A DNA stretch of 64,000 nt from Chaetoderma sp. LZ-2023a (lineage: Eukaryota; Mollusca; Caudofoveata; Chaetodermatida; Chaetodermatidae). The notes beneath the pieces were generated by a model, which searched no databases, was not told where the DNA came from, and worked only from the letters and a program-made list of their open reading frames with translations. Position numbers and translations under genes: made by a program. The first letter of the stretch is position 1, and every line of letters starts with the position of its first letter. The stretch spans positions 66,151,188 to 66,215,187 of the forward strand of contig CM067370.1 of the NCBI GenBank assembly GCA_034401795.1, read 5' to 3'. Shown piece by piece: positions 1 through 12,454 of this stretch.

Positions 1-1
1 T

Positions 2-1112
2 TATGTACACTGCCATGCTCATCGCCAGAATCTTGTACTCGTTGATGTGACGAAAGCCATTTCATGTGCTGCCCAATTGCTTTCCTTATGAGAGAGACTG
101 TATGTGTTTATAAGTGGCTCAGATGTGCATTCCAAATGGCTGGACACTAAGAAGAAACTGTATCTTGCACACCAACCTAGAGAGTTGACGCGCCTGTCAG
201 AGACACGTTGGGGTTTTCGAGTTGATACATGCAAAGTGATGCGTGATATATTATCAGCGGTAATAAGCATTCTTGGAAGTTTATCTGAAGACAGTACTGC
301 AGATCCAGCAATTGATGCTAGAGGACTCTTATTCAAATAAACTCCCATTTTCTAACAAAGCTGGTTATAATGGCAGATCTTCTCATCAGGACAAGTCAGT
401 TATCTAATATGTTGCAGTCCACCCATCTTGACTTGGCAAAGGCAGTGGAAATAACGGAAGACCTTATTTCACAACTTGAAGACTTGCGTTCAAATCCAGC
501 TTTATATGACCACATCTGACATGAACTGAAACAGATTACAGAACCCAATGGTATGAAATTGGTTGATATTTTGAAAGTTGATCCGTCAATATAGAGGAAG
601 AAAACATCGCCTGTCTCTGTACCTGCAAAATGGATCTGTTCTTTATGCTAGACCGAATGCTATCTGAAATGAAAATAGGCTTCATCACTGAATACAGTGC
701 TATTATGAAATCAGTGTAATCTCTGAAAAGTGCACAGTTTTTAGATTATGAGGCAATGCAAGGACTCGTTAATGCTTAGAAAGCTGACAGTGAGGATCTT
801 AAGCATGAACTTAACTCTGTGAAGCGCTTGCTAGAACGTTGTGTCACACAGACTGATGGGGGCGAAGCTAAAACCAGACCAGAGTCATTGTTCGAATTTG
901 AAACATTGCTTGAACCGTTTGAAGAAACATTTCCAGAGCTCTATAGATTGCCCAAAATTGCTCTAGTATTACAAGTTTCATCTGCAGCTGCGGAGAGACC
1001 CTTTTCTGCATTGAAACTCATTAAGACTAGAACATCCATGGCTAACACCAGATTTAGCAACCTCTCTTTGCTATCAATTGAAAGTGAAAGATGTGGAGCT
1101 GTTTGCTGACAA
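2..1112 (+). pseudogene. hAT transposase relic, ZMYM1-like (5' end outside window)
   Basis: Broken remains of a hAT-superfamily transposase of the type annotated in animals as zinc finger MYM-type protein 1-like. Seen: the first codons read CHAHRQNLVLVDV, matching the catalytic-core stretch of this family. Bases 104-340 encode FISGSDVHSKWLDTKKKLYL and PRELTRLSETRWGFR, typical of the same core. Bases 819-1109 encode the C-terminal dimerisation region, with LPKIALVLQVSSAAAERPFS followed by LKLIKTRTSMANTRFSNLSLLSIE. Several frameshifts and stops separate these blocks (for example the stop near 340 and the unread stretch 340-818), so no functional enzyme is possible. The element entered from beyond the left edge; no terminal repeat or 8-bp duplication is visible. 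Confidence 0.8.
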
Positions 1113-2060
1113 ATATGCTGAAACCCACAATAATAGGAGAATTCGTCTTAAGTAAAATTTAGAGGACTTTGTCTAAACTGCACAGCACTAAACAGGCTTC
1201 ATCCCCATGCGCATGCGCGCCATGGTGTAAACCCTGTTAGTTTAACATGGATAATAAACTAACAACTAATAACAACTTGTTGCTAGGTTTTAGTTTGTAA
1301 ATCTGATGCCAATGGTTGGTAAATATTAATGCCTGTGGAAATGCAGTACTATCATGATTTACTTGAGTATTCTTAAACTAATTTGCTTGAGAGCCATTGT
1401 TGCCAATTTGCCTTCCATGCAAATTTGCTTCAAAGTAATCAACAATTGTCCTGTATGCTTGCTTTAATATGAGCCGATTTGTGCAAGGGTATGCACATTT
1501 TCTTGAGAACAATTAAGTTTTAAAACGTCTTGCATTGTCACTTTACTTGAGCCTAAGAAACGAGTAGCGTAGCTATTCAGCCATTTAAGGGCATTTAAAT
1601 TTGAAATTTTCTGTGGGAGGACCACTAAACGGGTAGACACCCCTGCAGTAACATAGTCAGGTGGGGGGGGGGGGTGCGTAGCAGTTGCTCCCCGAGCGCA
1701 TTTTCCCAATTGTAACGCCTAAATTATGTTTAACCATGTGCTAACAGCCAACTAACAGTAAATTTTTAACTCTGGGAGGGCACCAGAGACCATCTGAAAG
1801 CCCAGCAGACCTTTTTATTTGCCATTTGCCGCTTTTTATTAGCGCCCGCTTTCCCGACGTTAAAAACATGCGTACGTCACCTTAGTAAAAATTTTCAAGA
1901 ACAAATCTGAAATCTGCTAATAATCTGAATATGCTTATCCCTGATAAAAGTACACATTATATGAACAATAATTTGTGCCTATAAGATGAATTGCCTTTTA
2001 CGAGGTCGCATGCAACATCTTTCTGTCCTTAAACTTGAAACTAAAGTAATTATTTATATA
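1113..2060. other. no gene seen; G-run at about 1,660-1,674
   Basis: No reading frame with recognisable content. It includes 3' flank of the hAT relic and a G homopolymer near 1,660-1,674. Confidence 0.5.
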
Positions 2061-2123
2061 GAGAGGGAGGGAGGGAGGGGGAAGGGTGGAGGGAGGGAGG
2101 GAGGGAGGTATATATATATATAT
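2061..2123. repeat. GGGA-rich and (TA)n simple repeat
   Basis: Purine-only GAGG/GGGA array running directly into a short TA dinucleotide tract. Confidence 0.95.
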
Positions 2124-2940
2124 TGATTCACAGTGAGTTCGTTCTCACATGGATATCAAGTGCAGAACTGAGCCAGTGTATTCAATGCATGAAAAGGTCC
2201 AGGCATAAAGAAAATCTTCAACTTCAACAAGGCATTTCTCAAGTATTACAAGGATGGTGAAACCGTACGATGAGAGGCTCGTCTATGTGAACGCTATAGC
2301 ATTGCTCAATCACTGACGTAGAAGACAAGGGGAAAACAAGCAGAGCGAAACGAGATGGAGTTCGTGATCCTATGACGAGATGACCGTCACTAAGCTGGAA
2401 GGCACGGGTTGAGTGATGTAAAGCTTTTCTGATTGCCAGACATATTGCAGTGGACACTGCTCATGCAAAAAGAGCAACAGCCGATGCAGGGTGCTATGGA
2501 AATACCACACTAGATATTATAGCAACCTTCCAGGATGATGGTAGACGAGCCACCTACTAAGTGTACACCTTAGCACGTTTCATGATAGATGTGCTATATG
2601 CTTCAACAATCAAACATTTTACAAGTCTATTCCGACCTAAGCTTTATCTTATTCAATGTGCTGCCCGTGTGTATCTCCCTGTATGTGTGTTTCAGGAGGG
2701 GGTATGTTGTCCGACATATACTGTAGTTCTATGTTTACAGCACTATTTGCACCACGATTGATTATTACTTGTATTTGCTGTCTTGTATTCAGATTTCTCA
2801 TTGGTTTTTTATTTGAAACCTGTATGTGTTTCCTTGAGGGTTCTACGTTTGCATTATATTACGTTGTAATTGTAACACAGCGAAGTCATTATAAATTGAT
2901 TTTATTGGAATATTCAGCATATGTTGACCTTTCTTTTGAA
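2124..2940. other. no gene seen
   Basis: Open frames here are short on both strands (up to 98 codons) and resemble no family I know. A cysteine-rich forward translation near 2,430-2,500 is broken by stops. Confidence 0.5.
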
Positions 2941-2944
2941 CTTA

Positions 2945-3385
2945 CTGCTTGACGATGACCTCTAATCGACTTGAAACCTGTTCAAAATGAGCAGGCATGT
3001 TTGAAAACCATACAGTACAGTCTAACACCATGCAAATTAATCAATCAACACCGGAGAGACTAGTTTTTCTGCACGGAGAGCGCAAAAATGGCATTAGCCT
3101 TGATTTTGTTGCGTGGCCCTGACCTCCTGTCGATCTGAAACGTATTGCTAATTATCGGACATGATGAAACCTCTTCTATAGAGTCTGACATCATTCAAAT
3201 TGATCAATTAACTCCAGAGGCAAGCCTATTGATATCTTTGCACCGAGGTGAAAAAATGGCATTGACATTGTTTCGTGAGCTTGGCCTCCTCTCAATCTTA
3301 AACTCCTTCCAAATGATCGGGCATGTTTGAAAACCCTAAAATTAACACAACCATCATTGAAATTAGCCAAGCGATTCCAGAGATA
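2945..3385. repeat. degenerate tandem repeat, about 175-bp unit, about 2.5 copies
   Basis: The motif group 'cttgaaacct...gagcaggcatgtttgaaaacc', then a run through 'ccggagagact' and 'aaaatggcatt', recurs near 2,968, 3,135 and 3,298 with many substitutions. The open frames over this stretch are by-products of the repeat. Confidence 0.55.
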
Positions 3386-3389
3386 TACC

Positions 3390-4080
3390 ATTCTTTGTAT
3401 TTTCCATGAGCGACGACGAGCCTCTTGGATTTCTGGGCCTTACGGTGGTACGGGTGTCGACAGTTTGTAATTTTATTTATTTCACACCCTAATGAGGTCA
3501 AATCAACTATTATCTCAATTTAGGAGGCATATGCATAACCTCGATATGCTGATAGCTCAGTCGGAGCTACTGAACAGAGTTGGCATATAAACCTATTTTT
3601 CCTGTGAAATAGCATGTGTTACAGAACATGAACATTCTATAAATCTTGAGAACAAATTTGTGTAGCTAACACTAATACCTGCTAGGAAAAGTCCGGGACA
3701 TGTACTAAATTTAGACAATAGACGCACCCATTTAAAGTTCTCCAATGCGACTTAGAGAAGCAACGTCTACCAGGAAGACCAAGCAGGAAAAAGACCAAGC
3801 AGATGGTATATAGGTAATTGTGGGATATTATGGAATCCTAATTATTGAATTATTCACATAATGAGACCTTACGAGTTTGCGAGTCTACCTCGTTACCACA
3901 GGACCTCATGTATGTGTCAGATACTGTGCAGGACGTGGATTAACCGTAATTAGACAATGACCGAACCAGTGGTGATGTATGTACAGGTGGAATCAGTGTA
4001 ACTGTGGAATGGTACATGGCTTGGCTATAGAGCAACGTAATAGAGTAACAAACAGTACATTCATTATAAAGTATATAGAT
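3390..4080. other. no gene seen
   Basis: AT-rich unique-looking sequence with no convincing coding frame or repeat border. Confidence 0.5.
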
Positions 4081-4084
4081 TGGT

Positions 4085-4600
4085 TCGGTTACTCCGTCTG
4101 TCTGTCTGTTTGTTTATCTGTTTGTCAGCGTGCAATCTCAGTTAAGTTTTTGGTTTAGCTCAACATATTGTCTTATATCTCGGCATATCTTCACCTTATT
4201 TGGACAAACATTGACATATGCTTCCTTATATCATGGACAATGATATTGAGGTCAAGGTTCAAGATCACAGTGACCTTGGTATACAGATTTATTTGTTACC
4301 GTTAAGTTTTTGGCTTAGTTCAACATGTCAACTTGTATCTTGGCATGGGTTCACCCTATTGGGACTACTCTTGGACATATGCTTTCTTATATCAACGGGA
4401 TTAAGCACAATGACATTGAGATCAACTGTCAACGTTCAAGGTCACTATCTCCTTGGCATAAAACTATTGTGTATGGTTAAGTGTTTGGTTTAGATCAACA
4501 CATCGTCCTATATATCAACATGGCGTCTCCCTGTTGGGACTAAATGTGTACACATACTTCCTTATATCAAGCGGATTGAGCATAATCCCTCATTAGCTCC
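4085..4600. repeat. degenerate tandem repeat, about 165-bp unit, three copies, GTCT-rich border
   Basis: Units start at about 4,141, 4,302 and 4,476 with 'gttaagtktttggyttag' and run to 'cttatatcaa'. The first two carry GTCAAGGT...AGTGACCT or AAGGTCAC pairs. The left border is a degenerate GTCT/GTTT tract (4,096-4,127). I recall similar GTCAAGGTCAC-containing repeats from molluscs; this is the main basis for the taxon guess. The ORF across it (4,218-4,493) is not credited as a gene. Confidence 0.65.
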
Positions 4601-5299
4601 CTCGTCTGAATGGATGTGCGTCGGTATGCCATAATATACAACACAGTTCTTTAGAAATATCTTTGCAGTTTTAGCAGTCATATATTTGGTCGAGTAGGCA
4701 TGGGCATACCAAGTGAAATGCCCAGTGATTACTAAGATATATTTGTGCCCAGTTTTGATGGCTTGGCTGAAAGGAAATTAATGCAGACAAGCTTGAGTGG
4801 GCGAATGGCTGATATGTCTGTATGCTGATCAATGGCGCTCTACCAGTTGTGAGACTCTTGCGTGGCAGACAACTTTCTCAAATTTGTAAATATGTTTTGA
4901 CATTGTTAGCCATCCATGGCCATTTGAATGGAGAGTTTAACAACGAACGCACCCTGTCACTGCCTGGGGGTCCAGCATTATCATCATATAGACTATTTGT
5001 GGCTTTTCTATGATACTTGCTCAGAAGTAATAGCTGCCCTTGCTCAATCACATCAATTATTGTTCACAATACATAACACCTCTTTTCAGTCTGACCTGTT
5101 GAAAATACTTCAGAAACTTCCTGTTTGATGTATGTCCAGGTTTGAGATTTTGAAGTATTCTTACTAGAAGCGAATCTCTACATTGTGTCTTTCTCCACCC
5201 TTGTGTTGAAATCACAGAGTTAATCAGTGATATATGTGTCTTCAACAATATGGGTAGATAAACATAGACTTACTAGGAAGTTGCTTTTCAAAGCTGTGT
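4600..5299. other. no gene seen
   Basis: Short overlapping frames on both strands, none with recognisable motifs. Confidence 0.5.
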
Positions 5300-5515
5300 T
5301 CAAATTGCACTTAGAGAATCAGAAAAGATCTGTTGCAGCTCTTCTGGGATTTCAGCAGGTCGTATTCTGGAAAAGGTGTCTACATCAATGTTCATTTCTC
5401 CAGGACGGTAGGTAGTGTTAAAGTTTAGCACAAACAAGGTGTCTTTGGCATCAGGTCGGTCAGTGGTTTTGGGACAATTTTCACAATTTCTGATAATATC
5501 CAGCGAAACCAACAA
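5300..5515 (-). pseudogene. Gypsy-type RNase H C-terminal scrap
   Basis: The minus-strand frame contains TTYRPGEMNIDVDTFSRI, a degraded form of the Ty3/Gypsy RNase H ending (YRPGK.N.DADALSR). It lies before a Pro/Glu-rich stretch as expected for the RNase H-integrase linker. No reverse transcriptase or integrase is recognisable on either side, so this is an isolated fragment. Confidence 0.55.
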
Positions 5516-5889
5516 ATCATCTCACGTCTTCAGAACTAGATGGTATTGTTCAATTTTAGATCAGCGCTAGTGTCTCTGGATCCACTTGCAGTACATCTTT
5601 AGAGACATAGCGGCCCTTGCTCTTAAAATTGTGCATTTTTTATGTGCAAGGTTTACCTTACAGTTTTTCAATTAAAACCATCCCAAGGCACTGAAGATGC
5701 TCTTCCCAGCAGTACACTGATTTATTGTGTTGACACTGAAGTAGCTGGTGTCCTGGCTCCGGGCAGTGGAAACATTTAGATTCGGTAACAAGCTTTCGGC
5801 ACATGTGATAGCCCATCTTTAACAAATTTAATTAACTTAAGATTCAAAACATCAATTTTTCCAGATTGCTGGAAGACTGCAAAATTGCA

Positions 5890-7223
5890 TCCACTACATA
5901 AATCAACTGCAAAACTGATGTTCAAAATTATAGGCCAATTTCTATTCTACCTGTAGTATCAAAGATCATTGAGCGCCATGTTTACAATGCTCTGTATGAC
6001 TATTTAAAACAATATATGCTACTCTCAGATTGCCAGTCAGGTTTTCGACCAAAACATTCTTGTGAAACTGCTCTACTAAAGATTGTAGCGCAGTGGCGTA
6101 GTGCTATTGATACAGAGCTTATTGTCGGAAATGTCATGGTTGATTTAACAAAAGCTTTTGACTTACTGGACCATAATCTGCTACTTAATAAGCTTATTCT
6201 GTATAAAGTAAGTAAGTCCACCATAAATTGGCTAAAATCCTACCTTAAGGAGCGTAAACAATATGTAGCTATTCGAAGTGGGAAATCTCAGCAAAAAACT
6301 TTGAAATATGGCGTGCCACAAAGATCAATTTTAGGGCCTCTGTTATCTGTACCACAAATTGTTCTATTGACATGTATGCTGATGATACGACAATCTAAGT
6401 TGCTAAGAAAACTATGCCTGATGTTGAGCTTTCACTACAAAACGATTTGATAAATGTCGAAAATTGGTGTAATGCAAACAACATGCTAATTAATTGTAAT
6501 AAACCAAAATTACTTATGATATCCAACAGAAGAACTATTAATGCAGTTCATAACAGTGACATGCAGATTCAGTTAAATAATAACAAAATAGAACAAGTTT
6601 CTAGCTTCAAACTCTTAGGTGTAACAGTTGATCAAAGTCTAAGCTGGAATGTACATATAGACACTCTGTGTAGGAAGGTAGCTGGCTTGTTAGCCTTCAT
6701 GAGAAACAATATCAAATTAATGCATCAAAAGTGTCGCATTATGTTTTATAATGCATATATTCCTCCTCACTTAAATTATTGTGCAACAGTATGGAACACT
6801 TGTTCAAAAATCAATATTGACAGATTAAATAAACTTCTAAAAAGAGCAGCAAGACTTATTCTAGGAGAAACTAAAATGAGTAAACCAAGTTTGGTCTTGT
6901 TTCATAAATTGAACTGGATACCATTCTGTGATCTCGCAGATGCTCGTACAGCAGCTATGGTCTATAAGATCTTAAACAATCAAACTCCGCAATACCTACG
7001 TAATCTTCTCACCTACACATCAGATGTGCATAATCGTAAGCTTATGTCAACAACCAAAGCAAACCTATACCCACCCAGATCATGGACTGAATTGTACAAC
7101 AATAGTTTTCCCTGTACAGGTACAAAAATCTGGAACAATCTACCTGTTCATATTAGAGATATGCCATCACTGGCATTATTCAAGATACAACTCCATGCAC
7201 ATCTAAGTAGCAAAGTTATCTAA
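5890..7223 (+). pseudogene. LINE reverse transcriptase ORF2, 5'-truncated and frameshifted
   Basis: Non-LTR retrotransposon reverse transcriptase of the broad Jockey/CR1-like group. Order along the plus strand: RPISILPVVSKIIE (about 5,932-5,975), SGFRPKHSCETALL (6,037-6,078), VDLTKAFDLLDHNLL (6,138-6,183), then GVPQRSILGPLL (6,310-6,345). The catalytic box reads SIDMYADDTT, but in another frame (about 6,364-6,393), because the segment normally joining GPLL to this box is lost. The second open frame, 6,414-7,223, holds the thumb and C-terminal region, including KLLGVTVDQSLSWNVHI and HLNYCATVWNT. The element lacks endonuclease and the N-terminal RT, as expected for 5' truncation. It is a dead copy: one deletion/frameshift near 6,350 plus earlier stops. 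Confidence 0.85.
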
Positions 7224-7934
7224 TCGATCAACACACCTTTCCTCGTTTTCACATCTATCTGTTGTGCCTATATCTTACATTGAAAGTTGCTTGCGAGCTG
7301 CCTTGTATCACACAGGACTGGCGAGATCTCATTTGAAATGACTTTTTAGAGTGTTTCAAATGAGACCTTACTAGACCAGTGTTATTAATTTGATACGAGG
7401 GGGCAACGAGTTTGAGATTCTATTTATCACAGATGCTACATATATTATTTCACATTTTCACATCAATTCATGTCTTTTAACTTTTGGCATTTTTCATGTT
7501 TATTGCCTTAATGCTTTACAACTGTGAGTTCTGGTCAATACGCTACCATATCCAGAAATTATTAAGGCTATTGTTGATTGATCTTACTATTTCATTGTGA
7601 TTTCTACTGAACCATTTCATCCTGATTTCCAGTCTAAAACATGTTTTCAGGAGAAAAAAATTATTTTCTATCTATCTTTAGAATCAATTTGACCGAGAAT
7701 GGTTACTTGCTGCCACCAGTTTCAATAAATCTTCTCTCAAACTGTTCTCAAGAAAAGCAACAGAATATAAAAGATACAATATACATTAAAAGGATTAACT
7801 ATACATCTAGCATACAGGATGAAATAGGTTTCATATGTCATTTTAAATTTTCTGTATGCTGTAAATATCCCCTGTGTAGGGCCTCGGGGAAGAACAGTTG
7901 TATTGCTGACCATGTTTTTTTACCCTCTATAAAT
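7224..7934 (+). mobile_element. 3' untranslated region of the LINE at 5.9-7.2 kb
   Basis: Non-coding continuation from the ORF2 stop to the (ATT)n tail, with a polyadenylation-like AATAAA just before the tail (about 7,931). A block at 7,688-7,790 is duplicated at 8,648-8,742, so part of this region is shared with another repeat. Confidence 0.55.
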
Positions 7935-7950
7935 AAAGATTTTATTATTG

Positions 7951-8002
<52 letters not shown>
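7935..8002 (+). repeat. (ATT)n / (TTA)n array, likely LINE tail
   Basis: Nearly pure trinucleotide array directly at the 3' end of the LINE, the position where many non-LTR elements end in short tandem repeats rather than poly(A). Confidence 0.9.
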
Positions 8003-8003
<1 letters not shown>

Positions 8004-8039
8004 GTAGCGAAAGATATTTAGATTCCCCATAGTTATCTC

Positions 8040-8420
8040 TTTTGAAATACTTTAAATTCATCAAAAATGGCCGTGGGTTTGATTTTCGCTCAACAACTTC
8101 ATTTATAATAGATGGGTTCATTAAAAATTTGGTTTGTCAACTCCTAATGAGATGTCCTCAGTAGTCCCCTTGAAATACTTACAATTCGTAAAAAAAAAAA
8201 TGTCAATGCATTTGGTGATTGCTCAATAACTTAACTTATAATAGATGGGTTCATTTCAAATTTGGTATATCAACTGATTGAATGCCCTCAGTATTTTGTC
8301 AGCAAATGGTGTCTAGATTTACTGTAGTTATCTCCCTTACAATACTTAAAATTTGTCAAAAATGCCCATGCAGTTGGTTTTGACTCAATAACTTCACTTA
8401 TAATGGATGTGTTACTACAG
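8040..8420. repeat. degenerate tandem repeat, about 130-165-bp unit, three copies
   Basis: Each unit carries 'aatactt..aatt', then 'caataacttcacttataatagatggg', beginning near 8,045, 8,172 and 8,338. The array is followed by a GTCT/CTAC-rich border (8,425-8,470), the same kind as next to the 4.1-kb array. Confidence 0.65.
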
Positions 8421-9100
8421 TCACTTCGTCTACCTACCTATCTGTGTATTTGTTTGCCTTTTTGTCTGCCAGTACAATCTATCAGTTAATCCATGTGGCA
8501 AACAGGGTTTCGTGAATGGCTACCATTTGTGGGGAACCATATGATGTATATCATCTAGTTCAGTCTGCCTAAAAATGTCTTTAGGTTGTAGCAAAGCTTA
8601 CAAATGCTTTAAAGTTGTACACCTCACCACACACCTCTGTTGGTGACGGAGAATGGTTACTTGTTGCCACCAGTTTCAATGACTTTTCTCTCAAACTGTT
8701 CTCAAGATAAGCAACAGAACATAAAAGATACAATATACATTATGACCTAGTATGCATGACCTATGTCTAAGAGCTAAATGGACCATCTTCTGTGGACCAA
8801 CAGAAACCCATCGTGTACTCGAATTAACACAACAAACAACATAAAGTCATGAAGCCATCTTTTGACAACAATATATTGTGCACTTCCCTCAGCACCAGAA
8901 ATCATGCAGACATGTAGTCAACCCATCTATTATCTAAATAAACATGGCAACTTGCTCTTTCTATTTGACACATATGCCCTACTGCTTCCTGAACATCATA
9001 TTTCATGAAGTCTGATCACAGAAGGAATGACTAGCAATACGACTGCTTGCCATGGCTTGAATGTACATTTAGTTGACTTGATCACTTCTAACTAGAAATG
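8421..9100. other. no gene seen; duplicated block at 8,648-8,742
   Basis: Bases 8,648-8,742 repeat 7,688-7,790 at high identity ('gagaatggttacttg' onward). Nothing else recognised. Confidence 0.55.
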
Positions 9101-9109
9101 GGTTATTCA

Positions 9110-9206
9110 AATAATATGATCAAGCCAACCAGATGGCAATCCAGTCGATACCGATCAACTAATATGGTCAAGACAACTAGCTGGTGACCCAGTTGATATC
9201 GATCAC
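9110..9206. repeat. two-copy tandem repeat, about 47-bp unit
   Basis: 'atatgatcaagccaacc...gtcgataccgatcaac' is followed immediately by 'atatggtcaagacaac...gttgatatcgatcac'. No gene was seen between here and 9,930. Confidence 0.5.
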
Positions 9207-9929
9207 TAGTCAAGGTCATGCCTAGATGCAACAGTTGTTCTGATCTGCATCAAAGTTTCTAATGTAATGCAACCTTTAATCATTTCCTAAACCTCACATT
9301 CAGATCATCATTGGCAGATGTCCCAACATTCATTCGATCAAGGATATCCTGGGTGTCGACTGTCCTCCAAGCACTATGCATGCCCACTTACTGAGATAAG
9401 ATGGACTTGAATCCCAATAGCCTTAACAATACACAGACTAGACCATACCACAATAGGATATGCTCATGTGTCATTAAACACGAGTGCCTCTCCTGTACTA
9501 TTTCTTTATGTTACATCTTCCTGGACGCCATTGTTAGCGGTAGTGACTGGTCCTAGTATTCAATGGTGACCCGCTCAAAAGGTGCTCTCCGCTGGAGGGA
9601 ATATATTTTGTTGCCCATGACTTTGCGCTGGTAAAGAGATTATTTTAATGAAACCATGGTTTACTCTTTTCCACAGCTAATTGGCCAGCATTACAATAGA
9701 ATAGCAGCTGCTCGATTACACATTCTATGTAATTCCACAGAATGACCAGGTGGCTCCAGAGGTAAAGGATTCAGCTCACGTGTTGACACTCCCCAAGTCA
9801 TTGATAATAGTATTTGGTAGTTGTGCAGAGAGTGTAGATGGCTTCTCACAGAGGGCTGTTATGATTTTCTAGCAATTCCAGGGGGATGCAAATGGGCGCC
9901 AACTGGGCATGTTGTATTTTAGCAGTAGT

Positions 9930-11580
9930 TCAGTCCTTCACATCTAGCAGATGCAAGATACGTGCTGCTGCCTCTTGGATGGCCTCTGTGGTAACTGGGT
10001 CAGCTTCCCCATCAGGATATTGATGGCAGAGTACATCGACATTGCAGTGCTTCTTTCCAGGCCTGTGGGCCCTTAGTGAACTGGAAGCTTTGTAACATCT
10101 CCTTCGTCCTTGCAATCCATCGTTTAAGGGTTCGTAAATTCTGCAGCCATCGAAACGAGGATCAGTTCCTAGAATGAATCTGTAATGAAAGTATTTGAAG
10201 TGTTTGAGTCGATGTAATACATGTTTTGCCACTGCATGTGGTTTATCCACCTTTCTATAGATGAGGGAGCCATAATTGAGGAATTCTTTGCATCCATATT
10301 CACCTACTTAAGGGAGTACCACTCCAATTCTGAACACGAATCCATCTGTGTTCAAGATGAACTGAAGAGATGGATCTGAGTGAGCGAGGATGGGATGGTC
10401 ATCAGCTGTTCCTTTATAACACTGAATGCTTCGTCGCAGGGAGAATCACATTTAAATTGACAACTGTTTTCAGTGGTACATTATAGTGGAAAAGCGATTT
10501 CACTGAAGTGAGAAACATAGCTCTGATAGTACTTACATTGTCTGAGTAACATGTGTATCTCCATCAAGGAGATGGGTGTTCACCAATGGGCCACACCAAC
10601 AATCTTTTCAGGTTGCATGGCGACTCCATGAGATGAGATGATATGACCAGGGAATTCTACCTCTTTGCTGAACACTTATTGCGTTTTAGTTAAAGGCTCA
10701 CAATGGCAAAACAGTCAAGGATGTTTTGCGGGGTTTGAACAGCATCCTGGAACGTGAATCCAAAGACTATGCTGTCATCCAAATAATTGAGTATATCTTC
10801 CATTGCAACTTTCACGAGACTTGTTCCATAAGCCATCAGAATGTTCCAGGGGTATTGCAAATACCAAAAGACATTTTACAGAACTGGAACAATCTGTCTG
10901 CAGATGAACAGGTCTTTTCTTTACCTTTATTTTATGGTAAATTGCCAAGGACCGTTGGCGAGATCTAAAGTGCACAAGGAGATCCAGCTAGAGAATCCAG
11001 TGTTGCTCGATGCCTAGGTGTGGGTAGGCAACCTGGATGCTTAAATTATTCAGGTGGAGGTAGTCAATGTGGAAATGGAGCGAGCCATCCTATTTCATGG
11101 CTAGAATGATATGGCTAGCTGACGGAGACACTGAGGGCTCAATGACTCTGGTACGTAACATGTTGGTAACCTGTGTGTGTGCCTCTTTCCTCCTTATGAA
11201 TGGGAAGTCGTATAACAGGTTCTTGGAGGGGTGACTATTTCTGATATGAATGCTGTGCTTTACCAAGAGAGCATTTCCGTGATCCAAATCACTGGCGGGG
11301 AATGTATGTTGGTGATCCAGCAGCAATTTGTAAACTTGTATTCAGGGTGTCATTGGCGTTTGTGTCTAGTTCTTGATGATAGTCTGGGAGAGGATGATCC
11401 ATGTCCAAATACAGGTGTTGCACAAGGGGAGGTGTAAGTTCCTTATGTTTGCAGAGATTGCAATCAGGCATCTGCATAGGTTACCAGCCTCCAGCTTAAC
11501 CTGCATTTGATTTCCTTTGAAAATGTAAACAGGAATCCAGGTATGGTCCTGTGTGGTGACTCGTATGCGAGGACTCATGA
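9930..11580 (-). pseudogene. Gypsy-type pol relic (pre-RT, RT, RNase H end)
   Basis: Reading the minus strand from high to low coordinates: 11,326-11,090 encodes the stretch before the RT core (DLDHGNALLVKHSIHI, then RRKEAHTQVTNMLRTRVIEPS, degraded KHxI and KEGVIEPSxSP motifs). Bases 10,975-10,740 contain DLANGPWQF and then EDILNYLDDSIVFG, with the YLDD catalytic box. Bases 10,250-9,930 end with PGKKHCNVDVLCHQYP, a decayed RNase H terminus (GKKHGNADALSRRP in intact members). Multiple frameshifts and stops separate these. No LTR, gag or integrase was found beside it. The plus-strand frame at 10,726-10,968 is its antisense shadow. Confidence 0.8.
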
Positions 11581-11790
11581 TTTGTGTGGCCTACATATAA
11601 TCCTTGTCAAGATCTAAAATGTTGGATGGATTTCTAATGCCCCCGGTCATGTACTAGTCCAAAGGATGTCCTTGTGACCTGGCTCAACAGTTGCAGCAGA
11701 AGAGAGGATTAGAGAACATGTGTGATACATTGGCGATCATTCTCTGACTCATAAATTTGTACATTTAGGACAGTGTGGTAAATTTTTTTT

Positions 11791-12360
11791 TAATCAGATG
11801 GCAGTCATTTAATTATTAAATTTTTTAAATTGTTATGGAAATGAGTAAAGCCCATTGATGAATAATGACGTCCCTTGTAGTGGTTAATTATTAATTAGGT
11901 GCCCCCATCCCCTTCGTGGTTGTAGAAAAAAGTATTTTGAAACTAAGCGGAGTTGTGGCTTCCTATGCCAAATTGTCGAACGGCACAGATGGCAGTCATT
12001 TAATTATTAAATTTTCAAAAAAGGTGTAAAGTGGCAGTCATTTAATTACTAAATTTTTTTTAATGTTGCGGCTGCAATTTTATACACGCGGCTACACATT
12101 TATGCATGCAGCAACATGTGTATGTACATGCCCGGACGCGCGTGCATGTATACATATGCGACGATGCGGATTTGCGGCCGCATGTGACTTTCTATGTCAA
12201 ATTAGTATCAAAAAATATTCGCTTGCCTGAGATGGGGGTGGGGAGGCGTCTCCCAGTCATTTATTTTTCAAAAAAATCAGAGCATTGCGTTACACGAGTA
12301 ATATATAGGTAAACTAAGTGATGTTGTATGTATAATATTATATAGATAATAATCATGTAT
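11791..12360 (+). repeat. left arm of a long inverted repeat
   Basis: About 570 bp that recurs in inverted orientation at 15,181-15,780. Order from outside to inside: 'cagatggcagtcatttaatt' unit, 'ggaaatgagtaaag', 'gatgaataatgacgtccc', 'attaattaggtgcccc', a CpG-rich block of 'catgcggccgca'-type words, 'cgcttgcctgagatggggg', then 'tatagataataatcatgtat' at the inner edge. The motif gcagtcatttaatta occurs three times in this arm. A long TIR with subterminal repeats fits a DNA element, but no target duplication could be fixed. Confidence 0.75.
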
Positions 12361-12454
12361 AACGGCAGAGTAGTTAGGTAGCCTTAGTCAGTCAGAAGAT
12401 TTCTTTGAAGAACCTTGTAACTTGAATGCTTGCTAGATTTATCCTATAATCAAG

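Noticed and set aside
2239-2560. Cys-rich plus-strand translation (SCKKSNSRC-like) as a transposase zinc finger
   Set aside because: Broken by several stops and too short to assign.
9755-9785. tRNA A-box-like 'ggtggctccagaggtaaagg'
   Set aside because: No B box at a suitable distance and no cloverleaf could be drawn.
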